From Maniola hyperantus (lineage: Eukaryota; Arthropoda; Insecta; Lepidoptera; Nymphalidae), in contig NC_048547.1 of the NCBI RefSeq assembly GCF_902806685.2, positions 13,837,196-13,901,195 on the forward strand: a stretch of DNA of 64,000 nt. Direction: 5' to 3'. Below are positions 13,101-28,100 of the stretch, in pieces. Within the stretch, counting starts at the first letter, position 1. Each line of letters begins with the position of its first letter. The notes under the pieces were generated by a model. That model did no database searches. It had not been told where the DNA came from and worked only from the letters and a program-made list of their open reading frames with translations. The position numbers and the translations under genes are program-made.

Positions 13101-16100
13101 GAATCTTATTCATAATAACAACAGACTCTCTGACATACAGAAGGTTCAATACTTGATTAGTTGTTTAACTGATAAGGCGCTCTTAGTCTGTTCAGGAATC
13201 CCGCCTACATCTGAAAACTATCTTATTATATGGAACGCATTATTAGAAAAGTATCAAGACACGAGGGTACAGGCAGCTCAATATATTGATACACTATTAA
13301 ATTGTAAACAAAATCAACCGCTCGAATCTTTTGTTGATCAATTCTGCTCTGCGCAAGCAGCTTTGACACGTCTACCTATTAAGAATTTGTCAGATTTTAT
13401 GATAACGCATATCGCACTCTCGAAATTAAGTAAGGAGACTGTTTCATTGTTTGAACAGACGCATAAACACATTGAAATTCCTACTTTTTCTGATTTAAAT
13501 ACATTTTTAAAAGAACAACTAAAGATTCAAACTTTGCGAAGCACTCAAGTTCATCAAACTCCCAATAAAAAACCTATTTCATACAAACCTAAATCGCAAA
13601 CTCAAACGTATACAAGTACAGTCGGCAACAACAATAATTATAATTTAAATTCGCAAAATACTCAACGCACTTGCATTATATGCAAAAATCAGAACGCTCA
13701 TCCGCTCTATAAGTGTGAGGTTTTTAAAAGTCAAGACGCAAAAACTAGACTAGATATAGTGAGGAAAAATAGATTTTGTGAATTCTGCCTAGGTTTTCAC
13801 TTAAAATTCCGCTGTAAAAGCCAGGGAAGGTGTGGAAATTGTGCATCTAGCTCACATCACAGCCTTTTATGTAGCTCTTTTTCTAGATCTAGGTACGAAC
13901 CTGGGACCTCACAGTCGCAAGCCCCCTCTTACTCACAGAACCGCTATGGTGCGAATAATAGCAGCGCTCCGATGCCGCCGCTACCGCAGAACGAGAGATC
14001 TAGTGATTTAACAAAAATTACAGCACCGCCCCCCGCGTCTCACACTCAAACAACTAGTCCTACCGAATTAGCACTGTCGGTGACCACGTCCTCGGGCAAT
14101 TATTTAAAAAATACGACCGTACTTTTACCTACCGCCACAGTGCATGTATATAGTAACAATACGCAATACCCTATCCGCTTATTTTTAGATACAGGTTCAA
14201 TGACTAATTTTATATCAAAAGAATGTTGCCAACGTTTAAATTTAAAAATTAAATTCGCTCCGTCAGTCGTAAAAGGCATTGGTCAAACAGAAAGCACATC
14301 ACTGGGATTTGTAACTTTTAAAATTTATTCTCGCTTTGATCCACGCTGCTTTTATACTATTACCGCTAGGGTAATAGACACAATTACCGACCACTTACCT
14401 AACGCTCACATCGATGTCTCCCAGTTGAAATTTTTGCACTCATTACCAATGGCTGACGATAGTTATCACACTCCTGGACCAATCGATTGCCTGATAGGCA
14501 ACGAATTGTTTCCATTTTTAATTGGATGTGACAAAGTAGTCTCACCTAATTCTTCTGTTGTTGCAATTCAAAGCACGCTAGGTTACATTCTCATGGGGAA
14601 AGCGGATTGTGAACCTCGCCACTCAACTCACCACTCTAACGCTGATAAAACATTTTTATGTAATGTAGACGCACCTTCACTCGAAGAAATTACTGAACGC
14701 TTTTGGTCATTAGAAAACGTACCTAATAAAATTCACATAAGCCCAGACGATGAGGCATGTGAACGCATCTTTAAAGATACTTACTCACGCGATGAAACAG
14801 GTCGATATACTGTTCATTTACCCTTTAAAGATGACCCCGCTAAACTCGGCGACTCGTACTCGATTGCCAAACACCGCCTTCTTCAATTAGAGAAGAAATT
14901 AAACGCTAATCCCGCTCTTCGAAAAGATTATAACGCAACTATTCAGTCATACATTGACAAAGGTTATCTCACTAAAGTAGATAATCCTTCACGCGATATA
15001 AATTGTTATTATATTCCGCACAGAGCTGTTTATCGCCCTGATAAGCAGACTTCTAAGACTCGCATTGTTCTTAACGCTTCCAGTCGGACTACATCCGGAA
15101 AATCGCTTAATGATTTATTATATGTAGGTCCTAACTTACAGAATAATATATTTGAACTCTTAATAAATCTACGATTATTCTCATTCGCACTAACCGCAGA
15201 TATTGAAAAACATTATTTTCAATTAAATTTAACGCCCGAGCATCATGCTTTTCAAAGGATTCTTTTTAGATTTGACACTGATCAATCTATCGACACTTAT
15301 AATTTCACTGTCGTCTCATTTGGAGTATCTAGCTCACCCTATCTCGCCATGAGAGTAGTGCGTCAGCTAGCTGAAGATAGCATTGACAGGTACCCGCTCG
15401 CAGCTAATGAAGCCACTAATCACATGTATATGGACGATTACATAAACTCAATCGATGGTTTTGAGAAAGCCAAAGAAACCTATCATGAAATGGTTAATAT
15501 GTTCAACGCAGGTGGTTTCAATTTAACTAAATGGATCTCCAATGACACCAAACTTCTCAGTGAAATTCCTAGCTCTCATAAAAATCCGCAAGCAATTAAT
15601 TTTGATTCAGATGCTCAAGATGTTACGAAAATAGTAGGTATGCAGTGGCATCCTAAACTCGATACTTTTACTTTTAAAATTAACGCTAATGAGAGTCCCC
15701 GCGATTATACAAAACGCTTAATTCTTTCTATTACCGCTCGCCTGTTTGATCCTGTTGGTCTTATAGGTCCAGTTACCGCTTTTATGAAACTTCTCGTCCA
15801 AGAATGTTGGAAATTAAATCTCGCCTGGGATACACCAGTACCCAGCTCGATCGCTCAACGATTTGAACAATTCTGTAAAGAACTACCGCATTTAGAAAAA
15901 ATTAAAATTCCTCGCCATGTTGGTATGAACTCTGAATCCCATGTAACGCTTATAGGTTTTTCTGACGCTAGTGAAAAATGCTATGGAGCCACCGTATACA
16001 TACGTGTGAGCCCAGATGAACATTCGCCTGGAACTGTTCATTTACTCTCTTCAAAATCTAGAGTCGCACCGCTTAAGAAGACATCACTCGCTCGCCTCGA

Positions 16101-19100
16101 GCTTTGCGCATCTCTTCTATTAGCCAATTTAATCAATTTGGTACGCGAAACTCTTAGTAAACGCTGCAAAATAAATAATATTTACGATTTTTCGGACTCA
16201 ACAGTAACTCTTACATGGATTCATTCTCCCGCATATAAATTCCACACATTCGTCGCTAATAGAATTACAGAAATAAATTCAAAATTACCTTCTGAACATT
16301 GGTTTCACGTCAACGGATGCGAAAATCCCGCTGACATAATATCTCGTCCAATCACGCCTAAAGAATTATTAGAACGCAAACTCTGGTTCAACTCTCCTCA
16401 ATGGACGACGCATCCTATATCGAAATGGCCCGTTACGCCTTTTCAAGTAAACGCTCACAATCAAGATCTTGAAGAATCAAAAACTACTGTTTTAGCAGTT
16501 GAAACCTCTGTTTCTGACGCTCAACATCCCATTGAAAATTTAGCCGAACGCTCTTCTAGCTGGTCTAAATTACTGCGCACCATGGTTTACATGTTAAGAT
16601 TCTCTAAACGCAAATTAAATGAAATTTACACTCTCATACAGTCCAATGCTCATAAAAATTTCATAGAGAATCGTCTCGCAGAACATCGTATTCAGTTTAA
16701 GCATAGTCCACCTTATGGCCCTCATTTCAACGGCCTCAGCGAAATTAACGTTCGCTGTGTGAAAACTCATTTGTATAAAGTTATAGGGACACAAATCCTT
16801 ACTTATGAAGAATTGAATACAGTTCTAGTTCAAATTGAAAACTTATTAAATAGTAGACCATTATGTACTCTAAGTTCTGATCCGTCAGATCTTTCCGCGC
16901 TAACGCCTAACCATTTTCTCAATCTCACTCCCGCAAAGTATTTACCTGTCGAGGATTTATCAGATATTCCCGACAGCCGCTTATCGCGCTATCAATTACT
17001 AACTAAAATCACTTGTTCTTTCTGGAAACGTTGGAGCCAAGAATATTTAACTTCTCTACAACACAGACAGAAATGGAATACTCCCTCCAATCCTGTAGGT
17101 CTTGGAGCTGTTGTTGTTATCAAAGATTCTAACGTTCATCCCCTTTGCTGGCCTTTAGGAGTTATAGAAGAACTCTATCCAGGGAAAGACAGTGTAATTC
17201 GAGCAGTCAAAGTTAGAACGCGTTCCGGAAACTACATCAGACCAGTAGTACGGATATGTCCTCTACCTTCTCAATAGGCTGCTATTAATTCTACTAACTC
17301 TATTAATTAATTTTAATTTTTTAATTTTGTTTTTTTTAACGCTTTAATTTTATCACGCTTTTCGTTCTGTTTAGAGGCTTGCCTCTAGGCCGGGGGAGTT
17401 GTTTACGCCATTTATTATATTTGCAAATAATCTATTATATACACACACACACGCACATTCAAACTCACACATAAGCATGTACGCAATGACATTTCCTTTC
17501 AAATTCCCCCTTCAGTCCGATTCCGCATTCTGGCGCTTACGCACGCTGAAAACCGCTCCTGTTTTGCACAACGAATGTGCCACGCAATTAAAAACACCCG
17601 CTCCGCTCCAAAAAGTGTGTAAACTCGCGAAATCAAGTGAAAACCGCAACTAATAAATAAACGCTAATTAATCCGCTAAAATAAGTGATCTGAACAAACC
17701 GTCAAGCAAAATAGGTACCTATAAAAAGTGCAAAATTAACCTATGACGTGTACATATTATCGCTAAACAATCTTGCTATCGAAACCCCTTAATTAAAATC
17801 AGTGCAGTTAAGTGTATCGGAAGGTCATCCCAAAGGTCATCATCAGCAAGGAGCAGATCCCCACTCACCAGTGACCGCCTGAAGCTCAGGTAATCCCACA
17901 GTTCTGTTGTTTTCAATTTTATTTGAAACCGAATTAGCATCAAGACCTTTGAATCAAAGACCAAACTTGATTTCTTGAGCAATTTTTTTGCTATAGTGAC
18001 GATTTCAACGATTTAATTAAGTCTTATAAACTGTATCGACATTCTGCTTATTAACACCTCACTCTATCACTCTGATATCACTATGCGTTTCTTCATGTTT
18101 ATACAAGGTAATTTGGACTTCAAGAATAGATAACGGATTAGGTGCGAATTTTGTAAATGCTGGAGGTATTTGTGTTTCGTAATCACACGGTTTCACTTCA
18201 ATTACTGCGTTAATAACTCGAAGTCCTAAATTTTAGAACAGGTCTTAATGGTTACTTAATGGTTGATTTTAATCGTTGACCCTTTTACTAGCTTGCCTTG
18301 ATACGAAATGTAATACACGCTTAAGATCATATTAGAGAAATTTCGTCTCAAAACTTTTTGCTCTATCGCCTTTCAGAGCTTGTTGACAAAATTCATTTTA
18401 TCTTAAGAATATTTTAATGCTTCCAGAAGATGGATTTTGTCGTTTTCTCTTAATTATCTATTTGTTGAAGCACACAAGTTTACGCTCCACTACGCTTTGC
18501 TTCCATTGCAACTTGACTGATCCATTATTCGGCCAAAATTAATTAAATTAATCTATCAATAAGTTTCTTGGCATCGTTGTTTTTTATCAAATATTTTATG
18601 ATCTTTTTTGACAAAAAACAATATTGCTAAGTAACTTATCGATAGTGTAAGGATAGATTGAGTGTTAATTTCGGCCGTACGTAAAGCAACTTTTTTGATA
18701 TGTCATTAATGTGATCTTACGTTAAAACTTCGTATGGCATACTTTTTTTGAAAACGTTGTGACTACGAAAACTTGCAGATACTATTTCTTTTTCCAAATC
18801 AAAATCTAACAGCGTCTTGGTACGAGTGTCTTAGTTATTAATGTTTGTTATTTTTTTCATTTATTTTTGTGTTTTCAGTGGACTTACGATATTTATTCAG
18901 AGTGATAACGTTCTTGTTAACGATAATAATCACCGCTTATCTTGCTAGGTTTTCGAACAAAGCGCATTTTAGGGAAATGTGAACTTTTACCATGCGATGC
19001 ATGTGAAATAAATAACCTAAATATTTTTATTCAATTAAGACCTACTTAACAGGCGATGACAACTTGTAAGTTGTAATCCATTTTCGCTATTCATCCAATT

Positions 19101-22100
19101 TTATATAATATATTTTACCGCGATACTTTATACTTTAATAGCCTATATATAATATATATAGCACTCGGGGGTAATGTATCTATCAGTGAAAGATTTTTCG
19201 GAATTGAATCATTAGTTCCAAAAATTCATACAAACAAATTCACAAACTTACAAATTTTATATGTAGTATAGATTTCATCTATAAATAGCTATAAAAAGCT
19301 CCGCCTTAAGCACGCTGCACTGCATATTTCGTTAAGCCATATTTCGTCGTTTTTATGTTCTCAAGGGAGCCTTCGTTAGGCCTTCGGACATAACGACTAA
19401 CGTGTTAGGTATCCATTTGAGCAATCTCAATTTGGCTCTTTCGGTTTAACTCAAATGGATACGAGAATTAATAAATATGCCTTTTTTATGTTATCCTGCT
19501 TCAAAACCAAACACGGGCTGATACCGTGTTGTAAATTGTAATTCGATGCAATGTCGTAAGAAGCCAGTACCAGTGTCTTATTATATCAGCGGTAGGTATT
19601 TGGAAGCCCGTAGTATCTAAGAGGCGTTTAATTTTGCATCACAATGGCCATAGAGAGCCGTCAGTGTCTTTTAAACGGCTAACAATGGCCTATCATATTT
19701 ATCTATGCCTCGTTAGACATGCAGAAGGGTTTACAATGCATAAAAAATGCGGTAAATTTTAAATTTTATCGCCGTATATTGCCGGCTACTTTGCGTCGAT
19801 TTGTAATGCCCATTCCTTACATACTTTGTAGTTTATATTCAAAAGCGTGCACTCGCTACATAACTACTTAAAATGCTGTATTTTTGTAGGTCATGCAAAT
19901 CTTCTGAATATATTCATTTCATGCCCTGCACACTTTTCTTTTGTTGTTTTCTCCAAAAGCCCCCCTGATGTTTGTCTTTCAGGATCCTTAAATATGCTTG
20001 TATATTTAAAAAAGATTTTGATTATGAAAAAGATTTCTAACCTTTCTTGTAATCAGAGATGCGTATTTTGTTCCTTATTTGATTTAACTCGGTATATTAT
20101 AATATATTTCTGACCTATTTTAAATTACAATCCTGGATTCTGATAGTTCCATCCGTGATTGTAAAGTTATGGTTCTTTTCGTAATATTTAGCTATCGATT
20201 TAAACATTTAAATAATCTTACGAGATTAGGTCTCTTGAATCTTGATTCTCGAGATGTAAGATTAAATGTTTCCTTGTAAAACCGGTATTGATCGAAAACA
20301 AACTACCATGACATTCAATCGTTCTGTTATCTTAAATCTTTTCAATAAATTCGATATCAATGATGGGAATTTGAGAGTTGTGTATAATAACAATAACATT
20401 GACTTATGTTTCTGCTTTCTTATCTGGGTCTGATACAATACAATTATTGTGTTATAGTTTTATATTTTACTTGCTTATGCGCGCGACTTTGTCCGCGTGG
20501 ACTACATAAATTTCAAACCCCTATTTCACCCCTTATGGGTGAAAATTTCAAAAATCCTTTTTTAGCGGATGCCTACGTCATAATAGCTAACTGCATGCCA
20601 AATTTCACCCCAATCCGTCCAGTAGTTTGAGTCAATCAGTCAGCTTTTCTTTTTATGTAAATAGATTTTAATATTATTGTACTGTAACTGGAGCTAGGCA
20701 TGGTAATAGTTTACTTCTTACCGTATTCAACACTTTCAAGAACAACGTTTGTTACGGTTTTACGCAGTTTAAATAACTCTTCAATGTTTATAAAATATCC
20801 AGTTTGTTTCCCCAATAGAATCGAATAAACAGATTTCATATTTGCCTTACATTGTTTCAAAATATAAATGCTTCTAGTGTCGATGTAATTGGTAAAATAT
20901 TTTTGATCAATCACAATTTGTATTGATTTCAATCAATCAATCATCAATAAATTATACTGCTTACTTTTTATGTTTTATGTTGGTTTCTATTTCGATTTAG
21001 ATTTTTCTTCGCAGATCTTATACGGCTAAAATACGACTTTGCCAGATATGAGTAATTTTGAAACAGTGAAAGTCTCTCACCAGAGAAAAAATAACTTTTT
21101 TTTTCAATTGAAGAAAGAAAGATTTCCTAAATAAGTTTAATTTTTCCTTGCAATGGACTAGTTTTCTCATAACATTCTTCGCAACTGAGTTAATTTAGTA
21201 GACACAGACAAAACCGACTCGAGTCAACAAATCAGCGTAATGTGTCTGTTACTTGAGTAGTATTTCTGCGATAAATTAGGTCATCAAACTTTGATATCAG
21301 ACTATACTGCTTCGACTTCGACCTCGTAATGGGAGACGCGGGGCGTTGCGCGGCACGTCTTGCGGTTATCCTTTCATGGAAAAGCTGGTGGTACCCGTGG
21401 TAGATAAATTATTTCTTTTTCGTAGAATACCTTCAATGGATTAAAAATAAATGTCAAATAAGCTCGGTGGCTATCATTCACTGTTAGACACTGAGTTAGC
21501 GAATCAGTAGACTGGTTAGTCATAGTTTGTACTTTAACACCGATTCCACTACAGTAAACGATTCCATTTCCCGTCGTGACTTACACGTTAGCGTTTATGC
21601 GTCAAATGTGATAATTCGGTAATTATATACTTTAAATATATGCTTATAATTTGAGCAGACAACTTATTATGTTCAAATTTTTCTTTATTTACAGTACTTT
21701 GTTCGATTTTCTATTTATTCGTAATCATAATAATGACAGTACGCGGCAGGAAATATTTGCGCATCGAGCTTTAGAAAGAGATTTCCGCTTCGTAGAGCGT
21801 ACCACTACCTCATACCTATGTGACGTTTTGTCGGTCTCAACGACAGGGATAACGCTCTATCAAACCGTTATCTCTTTCTAAAGTTCGATATGCAATATTA
21901 GTGACGCGCTATATTAAATCTATACTTTTCACATTATCTACATTGTATACGTTATACTCTGAATGAATATTGTACGTTTTAAACAACAATATATAAACGT
22001 GCCAATGTATGGCTGCAGCCATCAAATATTTTTACATTCAGGAGACATTGATATGCAAAAATCTCGCAAATGGCGAAGCTATATGAACATGAACACTAAA

Positions 22101-25100
22101 TATGGAATTGTCGCTAGTAGATATGATATGTAAATAAATAAAAATCAACCACCACCAAATATTTATAATTCTGTAAGCCTAGGTAAATTTATAAATCATT
22201 CAAATTAACGTGGAGCAAATAAGCTGCAGCGCTGGTTTTCAGGAGGAACCCGACATAATAATAATATTAGTTATATTCATAATCATCGTCACCAACCACA
22301 CCGCTATTATTACCACTATTTTTCAAACAGATAGTTGTTTTCTACCAAGAAGAACCATCATGAAACTCAGCTATACTGTATCTACTTGCAGGATTTCGCA
22401 TGATCAGGTACAAACTACAGAGGTAAGTAAGTTTCTTGAATAGGTAGGTCGTGGGAAAAGTAACTGTCAGGCAAACTATGTATATTGCTATGACCTTCGT
22501 AACACACAAAACACATAATAAACATCTTCCAAATCATATTACCTACAACATGAGTACCTACCTACGTAATTATTAACTTTATCTTGAATCTAGATAAGAT
22601 TTAAATTCAAGATTTTCCAGCTTTTTCCACTAAATGCGATTTCGATGCAAAAAGCGGTTATTCCCAAATACATCATAATATACGTACCTAAATATAGTTG
22701 ATGCTTGGATTACAGTTTTACGTAAGAATTTATATGATTCTGCGGGTTCTATACAACTGTAACCACGGTTTAATTATTATTCTATTACATCCATAAACAA
22801 ACTCTTAAAATCATTAAGTGGCGCTCTATAGGGGTTAACGTTTTTCGAAGTAGATATTGCAGCCTCTGACGTCAATTACATTCTAACGGCCTTCGTGTCT
22901 GCGTCAGTTGTATGTCATACATAAGGCTGAAATGCATTTTTGAAGCACAAATTACTAAGAATACAGAAGAAGAGTATTACATACATTGTAATAATGATTG
23001 ATACAGGTTTTCCGGAATCGACTTTGCAGGTCTTTTATTCATGTTACAAAAATGCATTGTAGCCAATAGATAGTGAGTAGTGTCGGTCAATCAGAGGCGA
23101 TTGCGATCGTCACAGTGTAGCTGTCAAATATACGCGATACAGTCCCTGCGTGGGTTACCGCCGTAGTTTGACAGATACAGGATAACCATCGCAATCACTA
23201 TTACCTAAAATGTTGCAGAAAGAATACCATGAAGTGAGCCAGTCATAACAATTGAGATGGTAGCAATGATTTATGCAGCTTTTTCGCAATCGAATTGCAG
23301 AAGGTACCCTAAAACAACACGTCCATACAGACCGACTTGGTCATGTGCCAATGTAAAGCGCCCCTATCTTACATCATTTTTAACATTGAAAGAAAAATAC
23401 ACACAAATTTATACCCAAATCCCTATGTATCAAATATCAAAATTCAGTAAAAGAACATTTTTGGAGAATGACCAATAAAATTTCGCCCTTAAGTTAAGTA
23501 AACAAGGCACATTTTCCTTCAAAACAGTAGTTTGAGGAAATCAGAAATAAACCAGACGAGTGTAATCTGTTTGCAGAATTCAAAGGTGGTTTCCCGTCGA
23601 TTGATGCCAAATAAAAAACCGTCCAAGTGCGAATCAGACTCGCACACCGAGGGTTACGTATTTTGCAAGAATACGTGTACCTAATTATTTTGTTGCTTAA
23701 ATTATCTCCAATTGCATTGTGATCGAAAAATATTTTTTTATCTATAACTTTAAGAACGCATTAAGGATTTCCGGATTTTTCGAAATCGACCATCGTTACC
23801 TCGAAGACTATTTTCGTTCCCTCGACATCGTCTTTCGTAACCTTGACATCGACCAATCGTGACCTAGAAATTGACTTTCGTATCCTCGTCATCGAACTTA
23901 AACTTTCCTCGACATTGAACCTCGTCACCTCGAAGTCGACCATCGTTTCCTCGAAGTCGACTATCGTTACCTCGAAGACTATTTTCGTTCCCTCGACATC
24001 GTCTTTCGGTACCTTGGCATCGACCATCGTGACCTGGAAATTGGACATCGAACTTCGTTTCCTCGACATTAAACGTCGTTACCTCGAAGTCGACTTTCGT
24101 ATACTCGACATCGAACTTCGTTTTCTCGACCTAGTTGACACGCGGGCACGCAGTTCTAACTATTCGAAGCATTTTGAGCAATCAAATATCACTTGCTTTA
24201 TTCGTGAAGGAAAATATCGTGAGGAAACCTGCACGCGTGAGAGCTCTCCATAATGTACTCAAAGATGTGTGAATTCTGCCAATCCGCACTTGGCCAGCAT
24301 GGTAGACTATGGCCAAAATCCTTCTCACTCCAAGGGTGAGATCTAAAGAGCGCATTCTGACTTTATATCTCTCACATAATCTGTCTCGTTTTAACTCTAT
24401 CTTAAATCTGAGCAAAGTCAAAGTGCGCTCTATAGATCTCACTCTGAGAGGAGACCCGTGCTGTGTAGTGAGCCGGTGATGAACCCATCACCGGCAATCA
24501 TCATGATGAAGCAATAGATAACCTATAGGTTCATTGAAGGAATGAGTATCAAAATGTTACGTAGGCTACAATCGATGCACGTATTATAATAGGTACATTA
24601 TTACGTCGACAATCACTTCGTAAATACAATCATTACTCATTACTTCACGTGATTATGTGAATAGCTGTCATCGCACTATCGTATGCTGCTACGTAGGTAC
24701 ATACATAGTACACATACATCATCATCATGATCAACCCATCGCTGGCTAACTACAGAGCACGGGTCTCTCAGAGTGAGAAGGGTCTTGACCATAGTCTACC
24801 ACGCTGGTCATGTGTGGATTGGTAGACTTCACAAACCTTTGAGAACATTATTGAGAACTATCGGGCATGCAGGTTTCCTCACGATGTTTTCCTCCACCGT
24901 TAAAGCAATTAAAATAAAATCAAAGTTAAAATAATACCCTCGAGCGCAATAAAAAACCATTTCCATACCCCCGTATAAGTACCAGGAATCTAGAGGATTG
25001 TAGGAATATAGCTGATAAGTGATGACTAATAAAAGTAAATACTTATTTATATCTACAAATTACCAGTCCAGACGCTATCCAGTCTTTAAATTAGTGTGAC

Positions 25101-28100
25101 GGTTTTGTCCCGCCTGTGAGCTAAATGACGTAAGCAGTTTGGCCGTCTATGTGACGTAACCCATCTTCTTGGTCGATGTCAAATCTTGGACATGATCCAA
25201 TCCCATCTAAAGATATTATATAGGTAGAAATATCACTGTATTTATGAGTTATGACCAATCCAGTCCACCAGCCGGCATGCATTCTTTCATTCATTCATTG
25301 CTAGACGTTTATGCCTTTTCGAAAGCGCGCAACCAAACTTTCCCTACCTCATCCACTCGATTCCCGCCATCTTCTTGAAGTACATCATCAGACGATGGGT
25401 TCCCAATGAGTCACACCCAATCGTGTAACACTGTGACTTGTTGGGAGTCGCACCCAAGCTACAGTGTGACTCGTTGGAAATTACAACGAATAAAGAAGTT
25501 GCAACTAGTACCTAACCGTGTGATTCGATATGAAAAAAACAATGAGTTCGCACTTACCACCCTACTGGCAAAGCCGAGCCGCCAAGCGATTTAGCGTTCC
25601 GGTACGATGCCGTGTAGAAACCAAAGGGGTGTGGGTTTAATAAAACTGCCATACCCCTTCCAGGTTAGCCCGTATCCATCTTAGATTACATCATCACTTA
25701 CCACCAGGTGAGATTGCAGCAAGGGCTAACTTGTATCTGAATTAAAAAAAATATGTTAAATCCATTGGATTTGATCTACCTAGTAGACACAAAAATCCAG
25801 AGTTCTAGCAATTTGTGAAGCATAATAGCCAAGAACTGCCTATTGTCCAACTCATAATGAACTCATATATGACATCAACCGAATATTAGTATAGCTATGT
25901 AGAGATTTAAATATATAATGACATAGTACTGTAGAACAATGACAGGCCTTGCATTATTCTTGCTCCTCAATCATGCGCTGTGTATCAAGTTGCGAACAAA
26001 GATATTTGAGCGTTATATTAATGACAATAGTTTCTATTTCTGTATAGGCATAAAAAGAGTCTAGACAGTGCTTTAATCGTCTTTCAGACATAAATTACGA
26101 TATTATAATAAAAGATTATATTACAACTTTGTAAGTGAGACTGGGGGCACACGATGCGTTGCGGCGCCGCACCGCAATTTTTTTACAATTATGTAGTTGC
26201 TGGGATAAATTATACAATTAGTTACCTACCTAATACACAAACAGATAAACAACAATCACGAAAAGATGATTAGTTACAGTGTTTCCACTCAATAAATTTT
26301 AATTACCACATGACTTGGTGATACATTTTTATCTTAATTAGTTTAAACGAAGTATAAAATATTTAAAACATGTACATATTTTTTTCCTAAACTCATGAAA
26401 CAACCATAGTAAAAAGTAAAATTATTTAGTTTGTTACAAGCCATTAAAAGGTACATGAAAAACATGTACTAACTTGCTTTAAGCAATAATATTATACTCA
26501 TATTATAATAAGTAAGTAGATAATATACAATAATAGTTTTTAACTACCATAAAAATATGCTTGATTAGAATTCGATCATTAGTAAGTACGTTTATGAAGT
26601 TTTTTTTTTTTTAATCGAGTATCCAATGTAATATCAAGTGGTATACCTACATGTTATATCTTTCAAGCTGTATATTTAATATTTTGACTTGCTTGAATTA
26701 GTTAGTATATTATATTTATGTAGTACCTATATGTGTAGTTTCTATATAACCGACAATAAGTTAATAACAAACATTTCTCTTTCATATATATATTTCATAA
26801 TAGTTACTTATATAGTTATTTTAGTTTATGAAATTCTTATGTCATGTTATAATATTAAGTAAGTAAGTAAACATATAGGTATCTGACTACACAATCTAAG
26901 ATTGTAAATGAAATTATTCTATATTTTCAGTATCAAAGGCTTTATATATTTATTTATTTTATATGTGTAGTAGGTATAATGTATTTAACGCATACACTTA
27001 GTACTAAAAAATAATGTAGGTACAATTTACATGAATTAGGTACAAGGATACGTTGTTTGTCACGATATATAAATTCCTTTGTCAATTAATTAGTAATATT
27101 CTTATATTATGTACTGAATATAAAGAAACTAACTAAATTGACCAATTTCAATTATATAATTTCAAAAGGGGCTTAACGAATAAATGATAATCTGTTAAGC
27201 TTGAAAGATCGATGTTTTTAATCGTTGCTAATCTATTTACCTACCTAATTAATCGACGCAAAGTTATGTTATAGTAGACGATGGCAATTATTCAAGTACT
27301 AGCTGATGCCCGCGACTTCGTCCGCGTGGATTTACGTTTTTCAAAATCCCGCGGGAACTCTTTGATTTTCCGGGATAAAAAGTAGCCTATGTGTTAATCG
27401 AGGATATAATCTATCTCCAGTTTAAATTTCATTCAAATCCGTTCAGCCGTTTTTGTGTGATTGAGTAACAAACGTCCAAACATCTACACTTTTACATTTA
27501 TCATATTATTAGGATTAGGATTATTCCCCATCGTAGGTATATCCTCGAATATTTTGCGGGAACTTCCCTAGCTACGGCTACGTTGATATTGTACCATAAA
27601 TAATATGTTAAACCCATATTACAAGTCTATAAAATGCGTTATCTATCGCTGATGAGTAAGACAGAAGATACAAAACGCACGAAAATAGAAAGAGATCGAT
27701 ATCACTCTACAAATTTTAACCAAATCAAGTCTTCACTTGACGCGTATGTAGTAGCGTAGGTATCTAATTCTTTTTTACATAATATAAGATCATCATTAGT
27801 GGGCATCACTTTTAATCCTGACGATGGAATCTTTTTGACATTTTGTAATAGCAGAAGAATTTGTATCATCATAAGGCAATGTAGGGCGAGTTATGTATGG
27901 CGACAATTTCATATTATACGTTTATCACGACAGTAATTAGATGCGCGTATCAATGTCTCCCATATGCAGTTTGTAAATAGTCAGTCCTGTGTTTACTGTA
28001 CGCATCACATTGCAATGACGTATGTATTCACAAACGGATTTTCCTTTGGCAAAACATATATATGAACGGTTTTTTTTATACTAAAAGTTACTTTTACTTT

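Larger units (their letters stand above)
11688..17905 (+). mobile_element. BEL/Pao LTR retrotransposon with target-site duplication
   Basis: The element spans 11693-17900, flanked by the direct repeat GTTCT (11688-11692 and 17901-17905). The 5-bp duplication fits BEL/Pao integration. The two LTRs are both 501 bp, begin TG, end CA, and look identical when read side by side, so the insertion is recent. The single long frame carries gag, protease, reverse transcriptase and RNase H in the order expected of the family. Most of the integrase is missing. It sits in the third visible Vha100 intron, in the same orientation as the gene. Confidence 0.95.

Noticed and set aside
23843..24253. 136-codon + strand frame and 102-codon minus frame as genes
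   Set aside because: Both are products of the tcga-rich minisatellite, with repeating residues and no family.
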